Positions 1-9,300 of a stretch of DNA of 18,694 bases are shown in pieces. The notes beneath the pieces are model-generated. The model was not told the DNA's origin, searched no databases, and saw only the letters and a list, made by a program, of their open reading frames with translations. Made by a program: the position numbers and the translations under genes. The stretch's first letter is position 1. The number at the start of each line of letters is the position of its first letter. Origin of the DNA: Ettlia oleoabundans. Taxonomy: Eukaryota; Chlorophyta; Chlorophyceae; Chlamydomonadales. The stretch covers positions 44,871 to 63,564 of the forward strand of contig JAAMXP010002083.1 in the NCBI GenBank assembly GCA_019693395.1, written 5' to 3'.

Positions 1-1
1 C

Positions 2-515
2 GCAGCCCGAGCCATCAACATCCTGGCTGAGGAGCCGGCGGTGGTGGCCAGCTGGATGGTGCCACGCCTCAGGCACGTGCCGCATGCACCACTCGTACCG
101 CTGCCCTCACTGCAGCTGCTGCTGGTCATGCTCATGCTGGACTAGGCGCAACTCCTCCTTATGCTGCCAGCGGCGCTACTGTGTGGGCTAATGGTTGCAT
201 GGCCGCTGTGCTGAGCATCACTGCTGCTTGCTTGTTGTGCGTCCATGCCAATGAGCTGATCGAATGCCGAGCTTGGCCTGATAGGCAGCTGCCCTGTGCC
301 TCCTCCCCCCGATCTTCTGCCACCCCCTGGCCAGTTCCTGCAGAGGCGTGACGGGCAACGGGCGCTACATCAAGTTCCTCACCATGCCCGGCGTGTTGTG
401 GCGCTTTCTCACCGCATCCAAGCGCCGCAACCGCTTTGTGTCGGAGGGCAATGCCCTAGGCACCGCCCATGCGGGCTCTGCAGGTTACCAGAGGCTGCCG
501 CACGGTGCAGGCTGA
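2..515 (+). CDS. Chlorophyll(ide) b reductase, NOL/NYC1-like SDR, C-terminal part (5' truncated by window)
   Basis: Family role (known): NOL and NYC1 are chloroplast short-chain dehydrogenases that reduce chlorophyll b to 7-hydroxymethyl chlorophyll a, the first step of chlorophyll b breakdown. Seen here: an open frame at 2-72 reading AINILAEEPAVVASWMVPRL, and an exon at 344-515 that continues GVTGNGRYIKFLTMPG, then ends with RRNRFVSEGN and about 20 more residues before TGA at 513-515. The pattern INxLAEPxxVVAxxxVPxxR, then YIxFLT, then RxNRFV resembles the C-terminus of NOL as I remember it. The NADPH-binding Rossmann motif and the YxxxK active site would lie upstream, outside the window. 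The two exons join in frame only with a GC donor at 73-74 (CTCAG|GCACGT) and an AG acceptor at 341-343, giving Arg-Gly across the junction. The bases cgcag at 1-5 could be another acceptor, so the true 5' exon edge is uncertain. NOL is favoured over NYC1 because of the short tail after the FLT motif. Confidence 0.72.
73..343 (+). other. Intron with probable GC-AG splice sites in the NOL-like gene
   Basis: The donor context CAG|GCACGT resembles the known GC-AG consensus, and the acceptor is ttcctgcag. Phase 2 on both sides keeps the reductase reading frame. The nearest GT (77-78) would put the downstream exon into a frame without family resemblance or into an early stop. Confidence 0.55.
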
Positions 516-775
516 TGGCACACGTCGCCAGCCTGACCCACGTGCTGACGCTGCCCTTGGACGTCCTTTGGACCTTAAACCTTTGTTGCAAGGTCCTGTA
601 CTTTAACCTCACCTCTCCCCTCTCATTTCTTGGGTCCCTGCGTGCGGCAAGAGCAGCCGCAGTCTGGTCCACATGTGCAGCCTGCCACGCCACAAGAGCA
701 CCCATTCTTGCAGCGGTCGCAGGGCTCAGGATCCATCCTTGGATGCGTGAGATGGTCGAGATAACCTTGCCTTTG

Positions 776-780
776 TGTAA
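776..780 (+). terminator. TGTAA poly(A) signal of the NOL-like gene
   Basis: TGTAA is the poly(A) signal typical of core chlorophytes. It lies about 260 bases after the NOL-like stop codon, a normal 3'UTR length. The cleavage site would be expected 10-20 bases downstream. Confidence 0.6.
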
Positions 781-1358
781 CAACGACCCTTTGAGCAAGA
801 AGGGAATGAGTTTAGGGCGGTGCACATGGAAGTGCTGTGTCATGCGCAGCACAGTTTCCCTGCCACTGCTAGCTGATGTCAACTAGGGGCAGCTCTCTCC
901 CTGCAGCTTTGTTACGCAAAACTTTCTGCGAGAGCGCGACGTGATACAATGCAGGAACGGCATCAGCACAGAAGGGTGGCGTCTGAAAGAATCATCAAGC
1001 ATGCGCCGCGCCGACGGCGCCACTCATGCTATGGCTGATTTGCTTGTGTCGTTCAAGACACGTTCTTGGGCGTCTATTGCTTGATAAAGGCAGTTCGCGT
1101 CCCAGCGATCTTCTCCTTCTTACTGATTCATAGGCGCACTCTGCTTGGCACACACCCGCGCTACACTCAGCGTCTTAGCTCCCCCAGCCTATCCGCAAAC
1201 TAATCAGCTGTTTTTGCTCACTGAGAGCATCAGGTGCAAATTCAAGCCGTGCGGTCGGCGGGTAGGATTTCGTGCAGCAGGTGGCGGCTGGTTCCGACGG
1301 CGCCAGAACAGTCTGCAGTGCCAGCAGCAGCCTCGGCCAAAAGCGGCCTGTTGGCACG
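781..1358 (+). promoter_or_regulatory. Intergenic region and 5' leader of the LYR-motif gene
   Basis: About 580 bases between the upstream poly(A) signal and the next start codon, in tandem orientation. It should hold the promoter and 5'UTR of the LYR gene. I see no clear TATA box and no convincing coding exon. A small GC inverted repeat (6-base arms around one base, 1008-1020) is the only local structure noticed. Confidence 0.4.
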
Positions 1359-1990
1359 ATGAACCACCGCATCCAGGTGCTGCGCGCGTATCGTGAGCTG
1401 CTCAGCCTCATCAAGCGGCTTCCCCAGGCGCAGCGTGCCACCCAGTGGGGCGAGGCGCGGCAGACGATGCGGCGGCACTCAGCTGAAACCGACGAGGCAA
1501 AGCAGCAGGAGCTGTTCAAGCAGCTGGCTGCCAAAATAAGCTTTCTCCGGGTTGTCACGCCCCGTAAACCAGGAGAGGTGTCGTCCATAGGCGCGGGGCA
1601 CTATGTGCTGCGGGATGGCAAACTTGTAGAAGGGAGCGGCAAGACGGGGGGCGCCCGGTGAGCTCAAGCTGGGAGCGTGCAGCAGCGGCTGACTGTATAT
1701 TGCCGGGATGGGTACTGGCTGGCAGAGTTAGAAGTGCTATTGATTATTCACTTGCCCAACCTGTCTGGCTGTGCGCTTCCATGTTTGTGAAGATTGCTTG
1801 CAGTTTGCGGTGCACCGCCCTAGTGTATGCGTTGTAGTGAGTGGTCGAAAATGATGTGCTGTTATGTGTGTGGTGCAGGGTGGCGGATGGGACCCTTAGC
1901 ATCGAGGAGGCGCGACAGCGACACCAACAGCTGCTCAAGCGGCAGTTCTTCGGGCGGGAACCCCCAGCTTACAATCCTGCCTCCTTCTAG
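1359..1990 (+). CDS. LYR-motif (Complex1_LYR) family protein, two exons, 136 aa
   Basis: Exons 1359-1657 and 1879-1990; the intron is 1658-1878 with GTGAGC donor and CAG acceptor, joined CG|G to give Arg. The predicted protein starts MNHRIQVLRAYRELLSLIKRLP. LRAYRELL is the family signature, with Ala in place of Leu in the LYR tripeptide. A basic, Gln-rich helical region follows, then FLRVVTPRKPGE and, from exon 2, an IEEARQRHQQLLKRQFFG helix before a short PPAYNPASF tail. Known of the family: small mitochondrial proteins that bind acyl carrier protein and act in respiratory-complex assembly or Fe-S cluster delivery. The start at 1359 is the first ATG in this frame; the frame is open further upstream but only with GTG. 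It may match the plant EMB1793-type LYR group, but which member is not certain. It is unrelated in function to its neighbours. Confidence 0.72.
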
Positions 1991-2151
1991 CTTGTACTGC
2001 TGACTGCCATGTTCAACTGTTTGACACTGTGTTGCCCTTTGTTGCTTTACGCTCCTCTGTTCATTCCATGGTGACTTGCCTGCTTTTCTTTGAGTGCTCG
2101 ACTCATACCAGCTGCACTCTCGCTGTCAAGTTCTCCCACAAGCATAAAAGC

Positions 2152-2156
2152 TGTAA
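2152..2156 (+). terminator. TGTAA poly(A) signal of the LYR-motif gene
   Basis: TGTAA about 160 bases past the TAG at 1988-1990, fitting a short chlorophyte 3'UTR. Confidence 0.6.
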
Positions 2157-2198
2157 TTGCTATTACCAATCACTGCAACCTCCCTGATTTGCTGGTGT

Positions 2199-2203
2199 TT
2201 ACA
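2199..2203 (-). terminator. Candidate TGTAA poly(A) signal of the hybrid kinase (TTACA on plus strand)
   Basis: This is the only minus-strand TGTAA I find between the kinase stop codon (3391) and the convergent LYR gene. It would give a 3'UTR of about 1.2 kb. Cleavage 10-20 bases further would fall next to or inside the LYR transcript's end, so the two convergent transcripts would abut or overlap. Confidence 0.45.
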
Positions 2204-3390
2204 GCTGCTCTTGTCACATTTAGTAGGGACAGGAGGTCCCGGAGTGGCGGCTACATGGTAAAACAGCGTCGCGCGCGCATGCACATGTGCAGCAGCAGGC
2301 GACATGAAAAAGCCCCGGGCGGGACGGGGGAAGGGCGCCTGGGTGGCCATGCAGGCGCGTTCGTCTCACCAAAATTGGAACGAATGTTGAGTCGCCGTGA
2401 GAGAAAGGAAGGAAGCAGGACGCAGGGGCTGCCGAAACGAAAGAAAACAAAGGCAGGGTGGTCCGAGGGCGGGTTGCATTGAGGGTCCCATCAGAACGGT
2501 TGGGGTTTTCACAGAGGCCAAATGGGACAATGACCGGGAATTTAAGGTTGGAGGGCAGAGAGTAGGGGGGCGAAACTGGCATCATTGAAGCACCCAGGCG
2601 GTAGAGGGTCAGGTGATGGGGAAGGAGGGCACGGTTCAAGGGGAAGGGGGAGGGGTCGGGCGAGGTGAGGGTGAACGGGGACGTGTGCCCTGACCATGGA
2701 AACCGCACATTGAAGGCATCTCAAGTCTGGCGTAATACGGAAAGAGAAAAGAAAAAGAGGAAAAGAATACGGCTGGATCGACTCGTCGTCATTGAAGAGA
2801 AGGGGGCCTGCCGGGATTAAGGCAGCGCGCCTGGTTTGTCAAGGAGAATGAAGGGGCTCAACAACTGAGCAAAGCTGCGAGGCTGCGTGACTGGCTCAAA
2901 AAATCGCACTGGAGAGAGAAAAAGGAAGGAGGGAAGTTATTCTAGGGGATTAACACCATCAACTGCAGAAACACAAACCACAAACCCTTCACTGCCGCAG
3001 CTGGAAAACCTGGCAGCGGCTGTTAGAAGGACACTGCCTAAGACCAAGGGCTGAACGGGATGCTCCAGCTGGGCAAGAAACACACGGCACCGCACGGCAA
3101 TATGAAAGGAAGATGCAGACAGGCCAGTTCCTGCCTAAATGCTCGATGCAATTTGCACCAAATAAGCTCCACATACATTATTGTACGGTTGTATGCAGAG
3201 ACAGGCTGAGGCAGTTGGACAGATATCGTGGGGGCGCGCCCATCCTCTGCAAGCTCCAGCAGCTGCCGTCACACAGGCCAGCTGCGCTGGTGCAAGAGGG
3301 GCGGCAGTCATGCACACGTAATGTGCAGTGCATCGACATAGGTGGGGAGTGTAGGAGGGCCGGCCACTAGCTGTTCCACCCTCCACCTAG
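2204..3390 (-). other. Long 3'UTR of the kinase; no gene recognised
   Basis: About 1.2 kb without a believable exon. The stretch 2220-2960 is strongly purine-biased on the plus strand, so pyrimidine-rich in the kinase transcript, including an unbroken purine run at 2739-2767 (29 bases) and G-rich blocks near 2630-2680. Open frames here translate to low-complexity Pro/Ser/Leu protein with no motif and are best read as UTR shadows. Confidence 0.5.
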
Positions 3391-6300
3391 CTAGCTAGCG
3401 CTTTGATGCGTCAGCGCGGGGCCCCAGACTGGTTGGTGCTGCAGTCGCGGCTGCACCAGAGCCAGCACCCGTTCCACATCTTCCATCCTGAAGGGCTTGC
3501 AGATGAACTCCTGTATGCCCGCGTCACGGCACTTCTCATGCAGAACCTGCAAGATCAAGTGGGCAAGTGCAGTGTGAAGGGCAGGTGCTGGTTGTCGTTT
3601 TATTCTTTTCTTGAAGCTATCGAATGAAAGGTTGGTCAAACAGCAGGGTTCGGCGCCCCATTCGACCTGTTGAGCTGCTGGTGTGGCAGCGAGGACGCAG
3701 GGCGGCTTTGGCTGCACATTCCACCCACCTGCAGCGTGTCGGCACTGAGGGCCACAACCACCGGCCGCTGCTCGGGGGGTAGCTGCTGCTGCAGGCATCG
3801 CGAGGCCTCGAGGCCATCCATCTCTGCAAACACAGTGTGCAGCGGGCACAGAAAGGATGTCAGAGCAGGGAGTATAGCTGCCGCTGGTGCTGCTGCTGGT
3901 GAAGCGTGGCAGTCTGCAGACGAAAGAAAGACTCAGCCCAGGATTTCAATAGAACCCCATGCTAGCTAGGTTGAGAAAGAAGCAGCTATGTTGCTATTGA
4001 TGCAGCTGGCTGGGTCCCTTCTCCCCCAGCACCAACAAGGAACCACCCCTCTTCGATCACAACCAAACCCACTCCCAGGCTGCATAATCTCAGCAAAAGC
4101 TGCCAAACACTGCGCCCAGCCCCTAGCCACACACACCTGGCATGTGAATGTCCATGAGGCAGAGGTCGTAGGGCGATGACGTGGCGGCACGCACAGCCAG
4201 CACGCCGTTGCCGACTATGGTAACCTCGGCGTCTGGCACCACGCGTTGCAGAACCTTGGAGATAACTCGCTGGTTGATAAGGTTGTCTTCCGCAACTAGG
4301 ATGCGAGGGGCGCGATGAGTGGCTGCGGGGGTTGTGCTGTCGGCTGCTGCATTGGGTGTCGCCATGGCGGCAGGTTGTATGGCAACTGATGGGAGTGGCA
4401 TCGGCACAGGGGCGTGAGGAGCCGACAGCGCAGCAGCAGCGGCCTGCTGCAGGCGAGCCGGATCCACTGAGGCAGCTGCCAGGAAATGTGGTGTGGCCAC
4501 AGCGTGCGCGTCGGGAACATCAAAACTGCTGCGTGCGCTGCTGCCTCGGCTGCTGTGAGAGGGGATGGCCGGCAGCTGGGGGCGCCAACAACCTTCTGCT
4601 GCGCTGTCCACCCGTGGCCGTATGCCCGCCTCCAGTTGCAGGCTCTGCAAACTGGCAGGCAGAGCGGCAGCAGCCGGCTGCCGCTGCCCGCCGCCGTTGC
4701 TGCCCCCCGCGGTTGGAGCGCTGCTGCGCAGAGCCACGGGCGCATCATTATCCGCCTCCACACCCCCCGCCGCTGCAGTGGCCGCCGCTGCAGCCGCCAT
4801 CATCTGCCACCGTCGCCGGTCAAGGGCGCTATTGTCCAGGCTCATGCGGCGGTTGGTGGCCAGCCGGTTGAGCAAGAGCCTGCAAGCAGGACAGTTGATA
4901 AAAGAGTGCACCCGTGGCGGGTCAACACAATTTTCCCGGCGGGTCAACACAATTTTTTCAGCATGTGCCTGCCTGCCTGCCACACAATGCCCTGTTCAGC
5001 TCACACCCTGCTCTTCCCATTATACAACAGGGCCACCCACGCACCTCTCTGGCAGCAGGCTCAGCATCTGCGGATCCGTGTGCAGCGGTGTCTGCTGCTT
5101 GGACCGCGCAAATGCCGCAGCCTTGAGCAATGCGCCCACCAGTCGCATGTGCTTCACAGGCTTGCTGCAGGCGGCGGCAGAGCAGGCATTGGAGGGAAGG
5201 TAATGCAGCTGCTAAACCAAGTGGGGTACCTCGCTGCTGGCATTTGTGAGCGGGGAAGCACCGCTGGCAAGCCTGAGGCAGCTGGCAGGCCACTGCTTAT
5301 CCCAGCACAGCACCTAGGCATCAGGAAGACAAGCAGGACAGGCTTGGAGCTGGTGCACGTCGCCAGGGCAGCCCAAATGCCACAGTCAAGTCTTGGGCCC
5401 AGGGCAAGCCGGTGCGGTAGTGGGCAACAGCAAACCAGCGCCGGACATGAGCCCACCCCACCTGACTGTTGTGGCCATGGCCTGCAGGTTGAGGGGCAGC
5501 TCCTCCCGCCGCCCCAGAACCACCAACGGCTGACCTCGCCAGCCAGCCCGCACCGCTGCAGCACACGGCAGGTTAAGGGGCAGTGGCAGGGCAGATGGCA
5601 TGGGTTAAGAGGCAGGGATACACTCCATGCGCTTTATAAGCCACACGGTATGCACAACCAGGTGGCCGGCCAGCCTGTGTGTGCAGCAATGTGTGCGCAC
5701 AGCGTGGATGTAAGCATAATAAGCAAACAAACAGTTGTTCACAGCTACAACAAACATCACAACTGCAACAGTCAATTGTCACACGTGCTGGGTGGGGCGC
5801 GCAGCCACCTCACCTTCCAATGCCTTGTCGGGAGTTGTGATGCAGAAGTCCCGTGGGCTGCTGGGCCCAGGGGCAGGGTCGCTGCCAGTGCAGCCTGTCC
5901 CACAGCCGGGGTCCTGCTTGGGCGGCAGTGATGGAGGTGAGCTGCAGCGGCGCAGCTCAACCTCCATTCCCAGCAGCCCGCAGCTCTGGGCCACCTGTAT
6001 ATGGCAAGTTCAAGAAAGAGAGGCAGATGGCGTGCGAGTTAGGGGAGTGGGTGGATGCTATACTGACCATCTACTGATGATATTGGTGCCGGGGGAAGTC
6101 TTGCTGGAGCAGGGCAGGCACAGGAACTGTAGCCAACTGCTGCGCTGGCAGCTTCAGGGGCTGCTTCAACCAACTCTAAATGCCTTAAATCCCTTTGATA
6201 GCAGTGTCGTAACAGCAGCAACATGAGCAGCTGCGCACCTGCTGTGCGGTGGGCAAGTGGGCCACGTCGATGCGCACATGGCGCCCCCGCAGCGGCGCCG

Positions 6301-9300
6301 CCTCTACACCGCCACCCCCGCTGCACTTTATTGGCAGATCGGTTGGGCCCCCAGGAGCGAGCACAGAGGCATGGCAAACAGCCTGCGGCTCTGGTGCGGC
6401 TGGCTGGGCAGCGCCTGAGGCGGGAGGTGCCGAGGAGCAGCTTGCACTGCAATCGGCGCTGCGGCGTCTGCTCTCTGCTCCTGTGGCTGATGCCGCTTTG
6501 CCGGGGACAGTTGCCTTGGCCATCTGCGAACCAGACTGGCTGTGCCCAGAGGGCTGGGGCTGGCTGCATGCTGCACCTGCACCCGGCCCCAATGCTGCCG
6601 CAGCCCTGGCTGAGGATGGTGAGACGGCAGGCTGATCCACTTGTGCCGGCCCTGGTGCTGTGCTCTGGGCCTTGACAGAACCCTGGCTGGGTGCGTAGAA
6701 GGAGGAGAGACGGTAATCGTATGCAGGCGGAGGGGGCCGCGGCGGGCGGCTTATGTCACCGCTGTCCCGGCTGCGCCTTCCGCTGCTGACGCTGTCACCG
6801 CTTTCTCGTCGCCCAGCCGCCGGCACCGTCTCAGCGCTGCTCCTCCGGCTGCTGCTGTTGCCACGGCTGGCATTGCTGGGGTGGGTCGCTTCAGAGCGTG
6901 GGGGCGCAGCGGGCGTGCCGCTGCCCATCCCCCCAAACGCAGGCAGCGCGCTGTAGCTGCCCGCCAGCGAGGCAAGCACAGTCGTGCTGCTGACAGCGCT
7001 TACACTCATGCTGACGCTGCTTGCAGCCTGCCTGGCCGGCGGCTCGATGAGTGGTGTGTTTGGGCTGTCTGTGCTCTCTGACAGCCGCACAGAGCCACCA
7101 CCAGCCGCCAACTCGCACTGTGCTGAAGCGGAGGCCAGTGAGCCCTCCGTGGGAGCCACGCTGCTCTGGAGCAGCTGCTGCAGCAGCGCCTCCTGCAATG
7201 CCCAGCAAGTAAACTTGCAGATATAAGAAACAGCTGCGTTCCGGTTGATTGGCTCGCATCAACGTGGCAGCTGTAAAGGCACTGATCAGCATTCAGTCCG
7301 AAGTTGAACATGCACACAATTCACCACTACTTCCCCTACGCAGAGTGACGCAAGAACAGCTGCTGATGCATTGCCCCCGCCTGGCCCCCCAACCCCCCCC
7401 CACACACACCACACACTTACATGGTGCTGCTGCAGCAGCAAGCGCTGCTCCTCTGCTCGGTGGCCCCCTCCGGTGCTAGCGCCGCAGCTGTCGCCGTTGC
7501 TCGCTGCCGCCGCAGTGGACGCTGGGCCATTCGCCGCCACGGCTGCCACAGCTGCAGCAGCCGCTGCCGCCAGCGGGCTGTCTGTGCTGCTGAGGCTGCA
7601 GCACATGGGTCGCTCGCTTGAGGCGCTGGCCCGCCTGCTGACTGGGGCACTGTCTTCGCCATAGATGCTCCCGAAACCTGCAGCTTTGTAAGCTGCCACC
7701 TTGTCCAAGCCAGCACCAGAGCCCACCTCGCCCTCCCACTGCAGGGCCATAGTGAAATGGAAGGTTGAGCCCTGACCCTCCAGGCTCTCCACCCACACGT
7801 TGCCGCCCATGAGCTCAGCTAGGCGCCGAGAGATGGCCAGCCCCAGCCCTGCAGCCGGAATGGGAGGGGATAGCAAAGCAGGCAGGCAGGAAGTGATTCG
7901 TGAGTGGTGCGAAGGCAGGGGTGGCAGGCAGGCGAGCAGGCGCAGGCAGAGAGACAGCCAGCGTTCATGGCGCTTGTCTAGCCAGGTTCTGCCTGGTGCT
8001 GAGTAGTGCAGCCCCGCATAGCAGGCCACAGCTTTGTCAGTAAAGCAGTGCGCACCTGTGCCGCCATAGCGCCGACTCATACTTTCGTGGCCTTGTCTGA
8101 AACACTGGAAGAGGCGAGCAATGCCCTCCTGGGAAATGCCGATACCAGAGTCTCGCACAGTCATGTGCAGCAGAGGCCCCTGGCTGGCTGCGGGCAGTGA
8201 TGAGGCAGCTGCAGGTGAAGGTGCACCGTTCAGAGCCGCCGCTGCCGTGATGGGCTCTCGTTTGTCTGGCGGCTGCGCTGCCGCTCCTGCCGTTAGCCCC
8301 TCCTCGTCGACCCAAGCATCCACCACCACCTCCCCTTCCGCTGTGAACTTGACAGCATTGCTCAGCAGGTTGGAAAGGACCTGGAGGCGGGGTGCAGAGG
8401 ACAGTCGGGCACGTAGGCAGTCATCCAGGCAGCGAGGCTGAGGAAAGGCAAGTTGCAACGAGGAAATTGGGCTGACCAGCAGCAGGGTGCCCCGGTTTTC
8501 TCATCAACTGTCCTTCCAACCCCCTGGGGCCTGTACCCGTACCGAGCCTGGTATCAAGCCCCATCCCCATCCAGCCAGACCAGGATCCCGACCCAACACC
8601 TTGCCATTGCCACACCCCCTTCCTCCACCTGTTCTGCCCTCACCTGGCGTATGCGTATGCTGTCCCCCAGCAGGCGTCGGCGCACAAGCGGCGGCGCCAG
8701 GCGGTACGCCACCTCCAGCCCCTTGCGCGCCGCATCCGCCGCCACCATCTCGATACTGGCCTCCAGGGTGTCCCTCAGCGCCAGCGGCGCACTCTCCAGG
8801 ACCATGCTGTTATGGTCTATCTTTGAGAAGTCCAATATATCTCCCAGTATGGTGAGCAGAGTGTTGCCGCTCTCCAGGATCATGTCGGCCAGCTCGCGCT
8901 GCTCGGGGGAAAGACCGCTGGCAAGCAGCATCTGCAGGACACAGGGTGCAGAAGGGGTGGGGGTGTGACTCAGCTCGCGGTTGACAGAGGAAAAGGTACC
9001 AGGAAGGCAGGCTCATGATATTGACGGGGATGGGAGCAAACAATCTATTTTGAGCAGTTCATCGCAACTGCAGCATTGATGAGCAACTGAGCAGCCGCGT
9101 GGATGTTTCTTCTCTGCTGCAGCCTATTGCAACCCGCCCAGACCATCCAGCTGGCATGCTGCCGTGCTGCATGTTGGCACACTAATACAGCTTTGCTTGG
9201 GTGATGCGCGCCATGCGCTGAACAAGGCCGGCGTGCCAGAGTAGTGCGCACCTGTGCCACCGCAATCATGCCGTTGAGCGGTGTGCGTATCTCGTGGCTC

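Noticed and set aside
296..886. Plus-strand open frame of 196 codons overlapping the NOL-like exon
   Set aside because: A different frame of the same strand carries the recognisable reductase C-terminus and stops at 515; this frame starts without a good context and shows no family pattern.
1008..1020. GC-rich inverted repeat with 6-base arms
   Set aside because: Too short and expected by chance in GC-rich DNA.
1272..1358. N-terminal extension of the LYR protein
   Set aside because: The frame is open but begins with GTG and has no in-frame ATG before 1359. An upstream exon adding a targeting peptide cannot be excluded.
2220..2708. Minus-strand open frame of 162 codons between the LYR gene and the kinase
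   Set aside because: Pro/Ser/Leu-rich translation of the pyrimidine-rich UTR; no motif and no fitting splice partners.
4486..5931. Long plus-strand open frame of 481 codons
   Set aside because: It lies antisense to kinase exons 13-16 and their introns; the translation is His/Gln/Cys/Arg-rich with no motif, typical of an antisense frame in GC-rich DNA.
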